NCBI RefSeq assembly: GCF_024580735.1
Contig: NZ_JANIJX010000003.1
Coordinates: forward strand, 124,001 to 188,000
Direction of reading: 5' to 3'
Source of the DNA: Brevibacterium moorei
Lineage (GTDB): Bacteria; Actinomycetota; Actinomycetes; Actinomycetales; Brevibacteriaceae
DNA: 64,000 nt
The notes below the pieces were generated by a model. The model did no database searches, had not been told where the DNA came from, and was given only the letters and a program-made list of their open reading frames with translations. Position numbers and translations under genes: made by a program. Every line of letters begins with the position of its first letter. Within the stretch, counting starts at the first letter, position 1. Below, piece by piece: positions 1 to 9,500 of this stretch.

Positions 1-115
1 TCTGCAAGAACGGCAGGGCGCCGGTCATCACACCGATGTCATATCCGAAGAGGATGCCGCCGAAGGCGCCGAAGAAGTAGATGAAGGCGCTGGATATTTT
101 CTTGTCGCTGCCCAA
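1..115 (-). CDS. MFS sugar:H+ symporter, N-terminal fragment (cut by window start)
   Basis: Reading leftward from a TTG codon at 115, the peptide has a short polar start (GSDKK) and then a hydrophobic helix ending in GGILFGYDIGV. This is the first-helix signature of sugar-porter MFS proteins (XylE/AraE/GalP type). A GAGGAG ribosome site lies about 5 nt before the TTG, which decides the start. Only about 38 codons are in the window. The arabinose genes beside it and an operator-like site at 240-254 suggest L-arabinose or another pentose as substrate; that is inference. Not in any long ORF because of the truncation and TTG start. Confidence 0.75.
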   Translation of the reverse strand, partial: MGSDKKISSAFIYFFGAFGGILFGYDIGVMTGALPFLQ

Positions 116-239
116 TTGTGCTCCTCGAGGCGTGTGGGTCGGCGTTTCGCAGAGGCGTCCGCGCTGACTCTCCGCCCAGTGTCTTATGCCCAGTACTGAT
201 GGGGATGGGGTGGGACCCACGTCCGGGAGGAGCCCGGAA

Positions 240-254
240 GTGAGCGCTAACATT
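240..254. promoter_or_regulatory. LacI-type operator upstream of the sugar permease
   Basis: GTGAGCGCTAACATT contains the GCGCTAACA half of the LacI-family palindrome and closely resembles the site at 2477-2490 before araB. It lies about 125 bp upstream of the permease start and about 75 bp beyond the 3' end of the regulator gene. It most likely binds the adjacent LacI-type regulator. Evidence is motif similarity only. Confidence 0.5.
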
Positions 255-330
255 CGATCGTGAGGAAGCCTAGACCCGTGTCGGCCGAGGTGTCAAAGGG
301 GTGCGCCGGTGCGGCGCGCCGCCGCGCGGT

Positions 331-1395
331 TCAGTCCTCGACTGTGGACGCGCGCACCACCAGGGTGGGTGCGATCGGGGTGGTGTCCGGCTCCCGGCCG
401 TCGACCAGGTCGAGTACGGCCAGGACCGTGCGGTGGCCCAGTTCCACGAAGTCCTGGTGCACGGTTGTCAGCGCCGGACTGTAGAACCCGGATTCGGGGA
501 CGTCGTCGAAGCCCGCGACCGCGATCTGGCGCGGTACCCGGATCCGGGCGCGGTTGAAGGCGGCCAGCAGTCCCAGTGCCATTCCGTCATTGGCGGCGAA
601 TACCGCAGTGGGCCGCTGTTGAGGGGCTCGGGTGGCCAGCTGCGAGCCGAGTGCGAAGCCACAAGCCGCCGACCAGTCGCCGGGGAACACTTCGAGCTCG
701 ATTCCGAAGCTGGCGCAACAACCGCGGACCGCCCTGGTGCGCGCCTGGGCATCGGTCCAGTGTTCGGGACCGGCCAGCAGGGCGATGTGGCCGTGTCCCC
801 GGTCCCGCAGATGCTCGATCACGGCCTCGGCGCCGGCTGCCTGGTCGACGCTCAGAGTGGTCAGGCGGGGCAGGTCGGCGGCCGCCGGCCCGACGGCCAC
901 AATCGGCACGTCGGTGTGTAGGCCGGCCAGGAACTCCACCACCCGGTTACGGGCGGCGATGACGACGATGGCCTCGACGGCGCGGTTCAGGCAGGTGTCG
1001 ATCGCCGCGGCGAAAGCGGTCCGGTCGGATTCGGGGATGGTCGACAGGAGGGTGGCGAAACCATGGGACCTGGCTGCCTCCTCGATCCCGGAGAGCGTGC
1101 GGGTGGGGCCGTAGAGGAAGGACCCGACTGCGATCACGCCGATCAGCCCCGACCGGGAGGTGGCCAGGGTGCGTGCGGCGTTGTTGGGGCGGTAGCCCAA
1201 TTCGGCGATCGCGGCCATGACGCGCTCACGGGTCGCCGGGCGGACTCCGGGGATGTCGTTGATGACGCGGGAGACCGTCTGGTGGGAGACACCGGCCAGT
1301 CCTGCGACATCGGCCATCGAGGGCCGCCGGCCGGCGGCCTTGCGGCGGGGCGCCGGTGGAGTGGGGCGCGGAGTGTCGGCTGGAGGGGTGGGCAT
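331..1395 (-). CDS. LacI-family transcriptional regulator, probable arabinose repressor
   Basis: Classic LacI layout: N-terminal helix-turn-helix (MADVAGLAGVSHQTVSRVIN, about residues 27-46), hinge region, then a periplasmic-binding-protein-like sensor domain ending in FYSPALTTVHQDF. The start at 1395 is chosen because the frame upstream of it looks non-coding; its ribosome site is weak, and a start as far up as 1458 is open. It sits between a sugar permease and an aldose epimerase and opposite araBDA. Two near-identical LacI operators flank the locus (240-254 and 2477-2490), so it probably represses permease and araBDA until a pentose binds. The ligand is inferred from context. Confidence 0.85.
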   Translation of the reverse strand: MPTPPADTPRPTPPAPRRKAAGRRPSMADVAGLAGVSHQTVSRVINDIPGVRPATRERVMAAIAELGYRPNNAARTLATSRSGLIGVIAVGSFLYGPTRTLSGIEEAARSHGFATLLSTIPESDRTAFAAAIDTCLNRAVEAIVVIAARNRVVEFLAGLHTDVPIVAVGPAAADLPRLTTLSVDQAAGAEAVIEHLRDRGHGHIALLAGPEHWTDAQARTRAVRGCCASFGIELEVFPGDWSAACGFALGSQLATRAPQQRPTAVFAANDGMALGLLAAFNRARIRVPRQIAVAGFDDVPESGFYSPALTTVHQDFVELGHRTVLAVLDLVDGREPDTTPIAPTLVVRASTVED

Positions 1396-1516
1396 TGTGA
1401 AATCGGTCCGTTCCGGGGATGAACAACGGGGGGCGAAAGGGATTCGACCCACCGTCAAGACTATTACCGGCCTGCGGGCCGAAGGGTGCCAGGGTGGGTG
1501 GGCGGTCCGGTCCTCC

Positions 1517-2428
1517 TCATCCCGCGGCCAGGTGCCAGAGGGCCCGGTGCTCCTGCCCGGGCTCCAAGACGATGAGGTTCGTGCCCGAGTTGAAGGCGTC
1601 GGGCGGACACGTGGACGGTTCGACCGCGAGCCCGCGCCGATCCATCCCTGCGATGCCGAGGTCCGCGGTGAATACCTGCACCCACGGCATCTCCCGGGAA
1701 TCCCAGCTCAGGGTGACCCGCGGTTCCTGGGCGGCGGCACCGCACAGGGTCAGTGATACCGGCGCGGGTGGCAGACCGGTGTAGGCATGATCGATCCGGG
1801 CCGGACCGATTGGGCCGCCGGTGCGCAGATCGAGCTCGCCTGCGACCGGTTCCAGGGCACGCGGCAGCAGGGTCTGCGGATCGGGGACGAGGACCTCTGC
1901 GGCGGGCAGGCACAACCGCCACTCGTCGACCCGGCCGGTCGGCAGGGTCAGATAGGGATGGACCGCGACGCCGTAGGGCACGGGACCAGGGCCCACGCCC
2001 TGCGCCTCGACCCGCCAGGTCAATCCGGAATCGTCCAGCTGATAGGTGCAGCTGACGTCCAGCGCGCCGGGATACCCCGGCTGGGCCGGCACGCGGATGG
2101 TCAGGACGACCGAATCCGAGGTGGCCCGCGCGATCCGCCACTGGGTCCACATGGCCAAGCCGTGGATCGCATTGCCGCGGTCGGGCTCGCTCAGCGGCAG
2201 CTGCTGGATGCGGCCGGCGAAGGCGTAGCGCCCGCCGCCGATCCGATTGGGCCACGGTGCCAGCACAGAGCCCTGTGCGCCGCGGCGTTCGGAGCCAGGG
2301 GCGAAGGGGAGGATCAGATCGCGCTCGGCGTGGCGCAGGGCGGCCAGGGCGGCTCCGACGGGGTCGATCACCGCGGAATAGTCCCCGTGGGCCAGGTTTA
2401 CGGACTCCGGTGCGTCGCGCAGTTCCAT
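1517..2428 (-). CDS. Aldose 1-epimerase (mutarotase) family protein
   Basis: About 303 residues of galactose-mutarotase-like fold. Recognisable pieces are LAPWPNRIGGGRYAF near residue 55 (substrate-binding Arg), AIHGLAMWTQW near 85 (catalytic His), YGVAVHPYLTL near 155 (second His) and the C-terminal EP(S/T) acidic region. It interconverts alpha and beta anomers of an aldose before isomerisation. Start at 2428 is supported by GGAGGG eight bases upstream; the open frame runs further but has no better site. It is transcribed away from araB, and the araB operator lies between them, so the divergent pair may share control. Confidence 0.85.
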   Translation of the reverse strand: MELRDAPESVNLAHGDYSAVIDPVGAALAALRHAERDLILPFAPGSERRGAQGSVLAPWPNRIGGGRYAFAGRIQQLPLSEPDRGNAIHGLAMWTQWRIARATSDSVVLTIRVPAQPGYPGALDVSCTYQLDDSGLTWRVEAQGVGPGPVPYGVAVHPYLTLPTGRVDEWRLCLPAAEVLVPDPQTLLPRALEPVAGELDLRTGGPIGPARIDHAYTGLPPAPVSLTLCGAAAQEPRVTLSWDSREMPWVQVFTADLGIAGMDRRGLAVEPSTCPPDAFNSGTNLIVLEPGQEHRALWHLAAG

Positions 2429-2476
2429 GCTTCCCTCCCGTCCGGAACACTGGCGGCCCGGACTCCAAGGCATTAA

Positions 2477-2490
2477 TGTTAGCGTTAACA
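2477..2490. promoter_or_regulatory. LacI-type operator in the araB / epimerase divergent region
   Basis: TGTTAGCGTTAACA is a near-perfect palindrome of the LacI-family type (TGTTAGCG/CGCTAACA). It lies 36 bp before the chosen araB start and 48 bp before the epimerase start, a position suited to repression of both. It shares its core with the site at 240-254. Confidence 0.7.
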
Positions 2491-2526
2491 GTCGTGTCTG
2501 AACAGAAGCAAGGTGGATCGCCCACG

Positions 2527-4143
2527 ATGGTCGAGAACATCCCCGAAACCGCCCAGCTCATCGCCTCAGGGTCCTGCATCCTGGGCCTCGAACTCGGATC
2601 GACGCGCATCAAGGCGTGTTTGACCGCACCGGACGGCCGCCCCCTGGCCACCGGCGGACACACCTGGGAGAACCGGCTGGTCGACGGCCACTGGACCTAC
2701 GCGCTCGACGCGATCTGGGAGGGCATCGCCGCAGCCTACGCCGACCTGAGCGCCCAGACCACTGCCCGCTACGGCGCGGCCCCGACCAGGCTGCACGCCA
2801 TGGGCGTGTCGGCCATGATGCACGGCTACCTGGCCTTCGACGCCCAGGGCGAACTCCTGGTGCCGTTCCGCACCTGGCGCGACACCACGACCGCGCGCGC
2901 AGCCGGGGAACTGACCTCGGTCCTGGGCGTGAACATCCCCCTGCGCTGGTCGGTCGCCCACTACTACCAGGCGGTCCTCGACGCCGAACCCCATGTGCCA
3001 CAGGTTGACTTCCTGACGACCCTGTCCGGCTACGTCCACTGGCGCCTGACCGGTGAGAAGGTCCTGGGCATCGGCGATGCCTCGGGGATGTTCCCCATCG
3101 ACTCCACGAGCTGCGACTACGACCGCGGAATGCTCGACGCCTTCGACGCCCACATCAGGGCCCTGGTGCCCGAGTCCGACCTGTCCCGCCTGCTGCCCCG
3201 GGTGCTCACCGCCGGCACCCCGGCAGGCACCCTGAGCGCCGCCGGCGCCCTGCTGCTCGACCCCACCGGGGCTCTGCAGCCCGGAACGGCACTGTGCCCG
3301 CCGGAGGGCGACGCCGGCACCGGAATGGTCGCCACCGACTCCGTGCGCCCCCGCACGGGCAATGTCTCCGTTGGCACCTCGATCTTCGCCATGGTCGTGC
3401 TGGAGAAACCCCTGCGGGAGATCCACCACGAAATCGACCTGGTCACCACCCCGGCCGGCGAGGCCGTGGCCATGGTCCACTGCAACAACGGGGCCGACGA
3501 GCTCAGCCGCTGGGTGGCCCTGTTCGTCCAGGCCGCGCGCCTGTTCGCCCCCGAGACCGAGATCGACCCCGACACCGCCTACGCCGAACTCCTGGCGGCG
3601 GCCCTGCGGGCCCAGCCCGACGCCGGCGGGCTGCTGTCGTACAACTACATCTCCGGTGAACCCATCACCGGCCAGGCCGACGGCCGTCCGCTCATGGTGC
3701 GCGGACCGGAGACGGCACTGAACCTGGAGAACATCATGCGCTCGCAGATGTTCTCCGTCTTCGCCACCCTGGCCATCGGCCTCGACGTGCTGCGCGCCGA
3801 GGACGTCGCCCTGGACTTCCTCAACGCCCACGGCGGCCTGCTCAAAACCGCCGATGTGGCAGCCCGGCTGCTGGCGGCGGCCGCCGGCACCCCGATCGTG
3901 GTGACCGAGGGAGCCGGGGAGGGCGGGGCCTGGGGCATCGCCCTGCTGGCCGCCTACCTGGACCACGCGCAGGCGCCCCTGCACACCTTCCTGGCCAATA
4001 CCGTCTTCGCCGATGCTCCGGCGCAGACCGTGCGGCCAGAGCCCGTGGACGCCAACGGCTTCCGCCGCTTCCTCGACCACTACCGCCGCGGCCTGGACCT
4101 GCAGGCCACCGCCGTCGCGGCGACCGATAGGACCGCGCACTGA
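2527..4143 (+). CDS. araB: Ribulokinase (FGGY kinase)
   Basis: 538 residues, normal for the FGGY carbohydrate kinases. LGLELGSTRIKACL near residue 18 is the phosphate-1 motif, followed by the substrate loop and a C-terminal actin-fold lobe with GGLLKTADVAARLLA and the adenosine motif GAGEGGAWGIALLA. As ribulokinase it phosphorylates L-ribulose to L-ribulose 5-phosphate with ATP in the cytoplasm. The ATG at 2527 is preferred because a GTG at 2494 would sit directly against the operator at 2477-2490. It is followed by araD and araA on the same strand (75- and 48-bp gaps), forming an araBDA operon, which is what fixes the substrate. Confidence 0.9.
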   Translation: MVENIPETAQLIASGSCILGLELGSTRIKACLTAPDGRPLATGGHTWENRLVDGHWTYALDAIWEGIAAAYADLSAQTTARYGAAPTRLHAMGVSAMMHGYLAFDAQGELLVPFRTWRDTTTARAAGELTSVLGVNIPLRWSVAHYYQAVLDAEPHVPQVDFLTTLSGYVHWRLTGEKVLGIGDASGMFPIDSTSCDYDRGMLDAFDAHIRALVPESDLSRLLPRVLTAGTPAGTLSAAGALLLDPTGALQPGTALCPPEGDAGTGMVATDSVRPRTGNVSVGTSIFAMVVLEKPLREIHHEIDLVTTPAGEAVAMVHCNNGADELSRWVALFVQAARLFAPETEIDPDTAYAELLAAALRAQPDAGGLLSYNYISGEPITGQADGRPLMVRGPETALNLENIMRSQMFSVFATLAIGLDVLRAEDVALDFLNAHGGLLKTADVAARLLAAAAGTPIVVTEGAGEGGAWGIALLAAYLDHAQAPLHTFLANTVFADAPAQTVRPEPVDANGFRRFLDHYRRGLDLQATAVAATDRTAH

Positions 4144-4218
4144 CGAGCTTGCGCCCTGACCAGGTTGCGCACCGACCGGCTGCCGGGAAATCGCAGTATA
4201 GAAAGGACCGAATCACCC

Positions 4219-4947
4219 ATGTCCGAGAAGACCACTCCGCACAAGACCGCGCGCCTGTCGACCACGGTGCGCGAACGCGTGGAGATCGCCAAGCACCGGG
4301 TCGCCGAACTGCACGCGGAACTGCCCCGCTGGGGCCTGGTCGTGTGGACGGCCGGCAATGTCTCCGAGCGCGTCCCGGTATCCGAGGACGCGACGCCGGG
4401 GGCCGATGACCTGCTGGTCATCAAACCCTCCGGCGTGCGCTATGAGACGCTGACCCCCGATGCGATGGTCGTGTGCGATCTGCACGGAAACCTGCTCGAG
4501 GGCGACTATGCGCCGTCCTCGGACACCGCGGCCCACGCCTACGTCTACCGGCACATGCCGCAGGTGGGCGGAGTCGTGCACACCCACTCCACCTACGCCA
4601 CAGCCTGGGCCGCCCGCGGCCAGGAGATCCCCTGCGTGCTCACGATGATGGGCGATGAGTTCGGCGGCCCCGTGCCGGTGGGCCCGCTGGCGATCATCGG
4701 CGACGAATCGATCGGCAGGGGCATCGTGGAGACGCTGACGGGCAGCCGCTCGCCGGCCGTGCTGATGCGCAATCACGGCCCGTTCACCATCGGCCGCAAC
4801 GCGGAATCGGCGGTCAAGGCCGCCGTGATGGTCGAAGAGGTCGCCCGCACCGTGCACATCGCACAGCAGCTGGGCGAGGTGCAGCCGATCGACCAGGAGA
4901 TCATCGATCGGCTCTACGACCGCTACCAGAACGTCTACGGCCAATAA
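4219..4947 (+). CDS. araD: L-ribulose-5-phosphate 4-epimerase
   Basis: 242 residues of the class II aldolase/epimerase fold. Visible features are GNVSER near residue 47, the KPSG phosphate-binding loop, the zinc histidines in VVHTHSTYATAWAARG, the acidic GDEFGG segment, and RNHGPFTIG towards the C terminus. It converts L-ribulose 5-phosphate to D-xylulose 5-phosphate, which enters the pentose phosphate or phosphoketolase route. The ATG at 4219 follows GAAAGGA at 4201-4207. Middle gene of araB-araD-araA. Confidence 0.93.
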   Translation: MSEKTTPHKTARLSTTVRERVEIAKHRVAELHAELPRWGLVVWTAGNVSERVPVSEDATPGADDLLVIKPSGVRYETLTPDAMVVCDLHGNLLEGDYAPSSDTAAHAYVYRHMPQVGGVVHTHSTYATAWAARGQEIPCVLTMMGDEFGGPVPVGPLAIIGDESIGRGIVETLTGSRSPAVLMRNHGPFTIGRNAESAVKAAVMVEEVARTVHIAQQLGEVQPIDQEIIDRLYDRYQNVYGQ

Positions 4948-4995
4948 GCCCCGCCGCCCCACCCATCCCTGCGAAGAAACCTAGGAGCACCCACC

Positions 4996-6507
4996 ATGAT
5001 GGCCAATCCATTCGAATCCAAGGAGATCTGGTTCCTCACCGGCAGCCAGGGCCTCTACGGTCCAGAGACCCTGGACCAGGTCGCCGCACAGTCCCAGCAG
5101 CTGGCCGCCACATTGGACGCCGCATCCGATATCCCCGTCAAGGTCGTTTGGAAACCGGTCCTGACGGACTCCGAATCGATCCTGCGGACCATCCTGGACG
5201 CCGGAGCGAACGACGATGTGCTGGGCGTCATCACCTGGATGCACACCTTCAGCCCCGCGAAGATGTGGATCCGCGGCCTCGAGGCGCTGCGCAAGCCACT
5301 GCTGCACCTGCACACCCAGGTCCACGAGCGCATGCCGTACGCCGACATCGACATGGACTTCATGAACCTCAACCAGGCCGCCCACGGCGACCGTGAGTTC
5401 GGCTACATCCTGACGCGGCTGAACATCCCCAGGGTTACCGTGGTCGGACACGTCACCCACGCCGATGTGACCGGGCGGATCGGCGTGTGGGCCAGGGCCG
5501 CCGCCGGCTACGATGCCGCACAGCACATGAAGATGGTGCGCTTCGGTGACAATATGCGCAATGTCGCCGTGACCGAGGGCGATAAGACCGAGGCGGAGAT
5601 CCGCCTGGGCGTGTCCGTGAACACCTGGGCCGTGAACGACCTGGCCGCTGCGATCGAGGCCGTCGACGAGTCCACGGTCGACGGGCTCATCGCCGAATAC
5701 CTGGAGGCCTACGATGTGGCAGCCGAGTTGCTGCCAGGGGGAGCGCGGCACGAATCCCTGCGCTACGGGGCCCGGCAGGAGGCCGCGATCCGCGGCTTCC
5801 TCGAACAGGAGGGCGCCACCGCCTTCACCGACAGCTTCGAGGACCTGGGCGCCCTCAAGCAGTTGCCCGGCCTGGCCGTGCAGCGGTTGATGGCAGACGG
5901 CTACGGCTTCGGTGCCGAGGGCGACTGGAAGACCGGCGTGCTCATCCGCATCGCCAAGGTCATGGGCTACGGGCTGCCGGGCGGGGCCAGCCTGATGGAG
6001 GACTACTCCTACAACCTGGAACCGGGCAATGAGAAGATCCTAGGCGCCCATATGCTGGAGGTCTGCCCCTCACTGACCACCGGGCGCCCCAGCCTGGAGA
6101 TCCACGAACTGGGCATCGGCGACCGCGAGGACCCCGTACGCCTGGTCTTCGACGCGGATCCTGCCCCGGGCGTCGTCGTCGCCCTGTCCGATATCCGCGA
6201 CCGCTTCAGGCTCACGGCCAATGCCGTGGAAGTGGTGGGACCCGATGAGCCGCTGCCCAAGCTGCCCGTGGCCCGCGCCGTCTGGGAACCCGCTCCGGAC
6301 TTCAAAACCTCCACGACCTGCTGGCTGTCGGCGGGAGCGGCCCACCACACGGTGATGACCACCGCCGTGGGCATGGACGCCTGGCGCGATCTGGCCACCA
6401 TGGCCGGCATCGAACTGGCCGTGATCGACCAGGACACGACGGTGGCCGGGTTCCAGGACGCCCTGCGGTGGAACAACGTGTACTACCGCGTCGCGCAGGG
6501 GTTCTAG
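4996..6507 (+). CDS. araA: L-arabinose isomerase
   Basis: 503 residues, the standard length. It starts with the conserved [14 protein letters not shown] segment and contains the catalytic metal-site residues in [12 protein letters not shown] and LMEDYSYN, the histidine of [11 protein letters not shown] and the late AAHHTV motif. It converts L-arabinose to L-ribulose using Mn2+. AGGAGC at 4983-4988 precedes the ATG. Last gene of the operon; the next gene is on the other strand 60 bp away. Transcription is expected from the araB promoter. Confidence 0.96.
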   Translation: MMANPFESKEIWFLTGSQGLYGPETLDQVAAQSQQLAATLDAASDIPVKVVWKPVLTDSESILRTILDAGANDDVLGVITWMHTFSPAKMWIRGLEALRKPLLHLHTQVHERMPYADIDMDFMNLNQAAHGDREFGYILTRLNIPRVTVVGHVTHADVTGRIGVWARAAAGYDAAQHMKMVRFGDNMRNVAVTEGDKTEAEIRLGVSVNTWAVNDLAAAIEAVDESTVDGLIAEYLEAYDVAAELLPGGARHESLRYGARQEAAIRGFLEQEGATAFTDSFEDLGALKQLPGLAVQRLMADGYGFGAEGDWKTGVLIRIAKVMGYGLPGGASLMEDYSYNLEPGNEKILGAHMLEVCPSLTTGRPSLEIHELGIGDREDPVRLVFDADPAPGVVVALSDIRDRFRLTANAVEVVGPDEPLPKLPVARAVWEPAPDFKTSTTCWLSAGAAHHTVMTTAVGMDAWRDLATMAGIELAVIDQDTTVAGFQDALRWNNVYYRVAQGF

Positions 6508-6567
6508 ACCCCCGGTGCTGCGGCCCGTGATCCTGCATCCCGGGCTCCGGGCCGGAGCCGATCGGGT

Positions 6568-9500
6568 TCAGATCACGAGGTCGATGGGCACCGCCCGTGA
6601 TTCGTCGACGAACCAGCCGTCGGCCCCGTGCAGCCGCGGCAGGCTGCGGCGTCCGTCGACAAACAGGTCCCCGGCTCCGCGCGGCCACAGCAGCAGAGTG
6701 GGGCCGAGACCCACGGCGGCCATGAAGTCCGAGCCGAACGGTGGCTGCCAGCCGTGGGCTGTGAGCATCACACGCGGCGAATCCCCGGTGGCGGTCCCCG
6801 CGGACCGGGCGGTCGGGCCCGCCTGACCGGCTAAACCAGCCGTTTCCACCGGCGGGCCCAGGGCGCGCAGCCGCTCTCCCAGTTCTGTTACGCGCCCGGG
6901 CGGGACCCGGACGTTCAAACACGGGCCCATTCGGTCGGGCCGCCAGACGATGGCCTCGCCCAAGGGCCCGGTGCCCAGCAGGAGGGCGCCGGGTCTGGCG
7001 TGCGCGCCCGGTTCGGGCGGGCTCTCCAATCCCAACAATGAGCGCAGTACGGCTGTCGGCGATGTGCCCGGCTGGGTGCCGTTCACGGTCATGACTGCAG
7101 CATTGGTCGTCGGATCGTGGACGCCGTCCGCGGGCCTGGCGATCTGTGCATCCCAGCCGGACTCTGGACCATCCGGGGTCAGGAGCACGCCGCGTCCCGG
7201 CTCGGACGGGTCCGCGAAGCGCTCGGGTTGCAGACCGTAGTACACGGCCTCGGCCGGCGCCGGGGTGGGGAAGATCAATCGGTGTGGAGCCGAGCTACCC
7301 GGGCCCGTCGACAGTGACCGCCGTCCGGCGACGATCCCCATGACCGACCCGGGTACGCCCACGGTCAACAGGTGTTCCAGGCGTTCGACGAGACCGCGGT
7401 TCGCCGGGGCCGCGAGGAGGTCCTCCCAATCGTCCAGGGCCAGGACCAGCGGCCCGATGGGGCGTGCTCCGGTCAGCAGTCCCACCAGGTATTCGAGAAG
7501 ATCAGTGCGCGCCGGATCGATATGCACGGCGCAGGGGACGGCATCGGAACCGCGTGTGGAACCCCGTCCCGGCACGGGGTCGGCGACGATGATCGCCGGC
7601 GCCCGTAAGGAGGAGCAGGCCGCCTGGACGAAGGTGCGCAGCGCAGTGCTGCGCCCTCGCCCGTGGCCGCCGGTGATCAGCAGGTCCCCGCCGGCATAGC
7701 ACCACGGTTCGGCCCCCGGCGAGCGTGGGTCCTCGACCGATCCCAGCTGTAGGGGATCGGTGGCAGGGAGTTCGGCGGGCAGCGGTGGGGGCACGATGCT
7801 GTGCGCACCGGCCCGGTCTGCGGAAGTCCTCGCCGCCGGGCCGGTGAGTTGTTCCCACAGGCCGTGTCCTTCTGTCCCCGGCAGGGGGATGCTCGTTTCC
7901 TCGCCCGAATGCAGGTCGCGTATGCGCAGCATCTCCGGCCCCGGAACCCGGGTGAAGTCCACATGGGCACTGTGGAATGATCGGACACCGGCTCCGGCGG
8001 CGATAACACCCAGGCCGGGACGGTCCGGATCCAGTTCGGCGGCAGCGGGACAGTCGACGACCTCCAGGGAATCCTGCGGATCGCGGACCCGCAGGGCGAT
8101 GCGCAGGTTGATATTGGCCTTCATCCTGGCGGTCACCACACCGGCGGGACGCTGAGTGGCCAGCACACAGTGGATGCCGAGCGACCGGCCCAGGGCGGTC
8201 AGGGACTCCAATAGGGCCACACCTCCCGGGTCGTCGTCGATCAGCGCCTGAAACTCATCGATCATCAGCACCACGCGCGGCAGGTGACCCGGTCCGGAAC
8301 CATCTGCCGTGTCCACCGCGGCATTGTGTGCGTCGATGTCGGACGCACCGCTGGCGGCGAGTACCGCCTCCCGGCGCGTGACCTCGGCCCTGACCGCGCG
8401 CAGTGCCCGCACCGCCAGACGTCCGGACAGATCGCTCGTGACCGAGTCGACGTGCGGCAGCGCGGCCAGGGGCGCGAAGGCCGCGCCGCCCTTGAAATCG
8501 ACCAGGACCAGGCGCAGTTCCTCCGGGGACAGCGCGGCGGCCAAAGCCGTGGCCCAGGTCTGGAGGAATACCGATTTCCCGCTGCCAGTGGTGCCCGCCA
8601 CCAGTGCGTGGGGGCCCTGGCCGAACAAGTCGAGGGCGATCGCGCCATCTTTCCCCACCCCGATCGGTACGGCAGCGGTCGGCACCGGGCCGGGTGGCCC
8701 GGACAGGACGTCGCCCAACTCGACCGGTTGTTCCCAGGCGGGAGTGCCGGTGGACCAGCGGGGCCAGGAGACGGCGAAGAGTTCGGGGCGGACCAGCCGT
8801 AGGTCCACCGGGCCGTCGATCACGATGCTCCAGTCGGCCGGCCCCGGGCGCTCGCCGGTCAGGAGTGACCGGTCCGTGGAACATTCCAACCTCCACAGCT
8901 CACCGCCCGCCGGTCCGGCGGTTTCCGTATGACCGGCCTGTCCGGTACCGCGCCACAGGTCGATCCCCGTGCTGCTGAGGAACAGGTGGATTCCCGCAAC
9001 GGCCGCGCCCACGCAGGAGACTACCCGCCCCGTGCACGGGCACAGGATCGCGTCGACCCCGGCCAAGAAGTCCGGCATTCGCTCGCCGTGGACGTACAGG
9101 GCGGTCCGCTGTTCTGACCGGTGGCCGCCGGCTGCAGCCGGGGGTGGCGGAGTGGAGAGGACCCGATCGGCCAGGGACTGTAGAAGCAGTGAGCGGACCA
9201 GGGCCGTTACTGTGTCCGCGGGGCCCGTCACCCTGAGGCCATCGGCCAGGTCGATGCGTACGGGCACCTGTTCGAGCAGAGGATGCCAGCGTCCGTCCAG
9301 TCGGATGCCGGGGCGTCGGGGTGCCGGGGGCAGCAGCTCGGAGTGTCCGCGCAGGGGCTGCGGCAGGTCCTGCGGATCGGATTCGCCGATCGTCATCCCG
9401 TGGGCCGCGGCGACGGTGCCGTAGCCCAGTTCGACGTGTCCGGGCGGGGCGCGGCGGGTTGAGGAGAGCTCGTGCAGTTCGTGGCACAGCCGATCGATGT

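Noticed and set aside
6950..7240. Rightward ORF containing a pilin-like helix, as a second pilin gene
   Set aside because: Only 20 residues resemble the pilin; there is no leader, no ribosome site, and the whole ORF lies antisense in a well-supported ATPase gene. Kept as a repeat instead.
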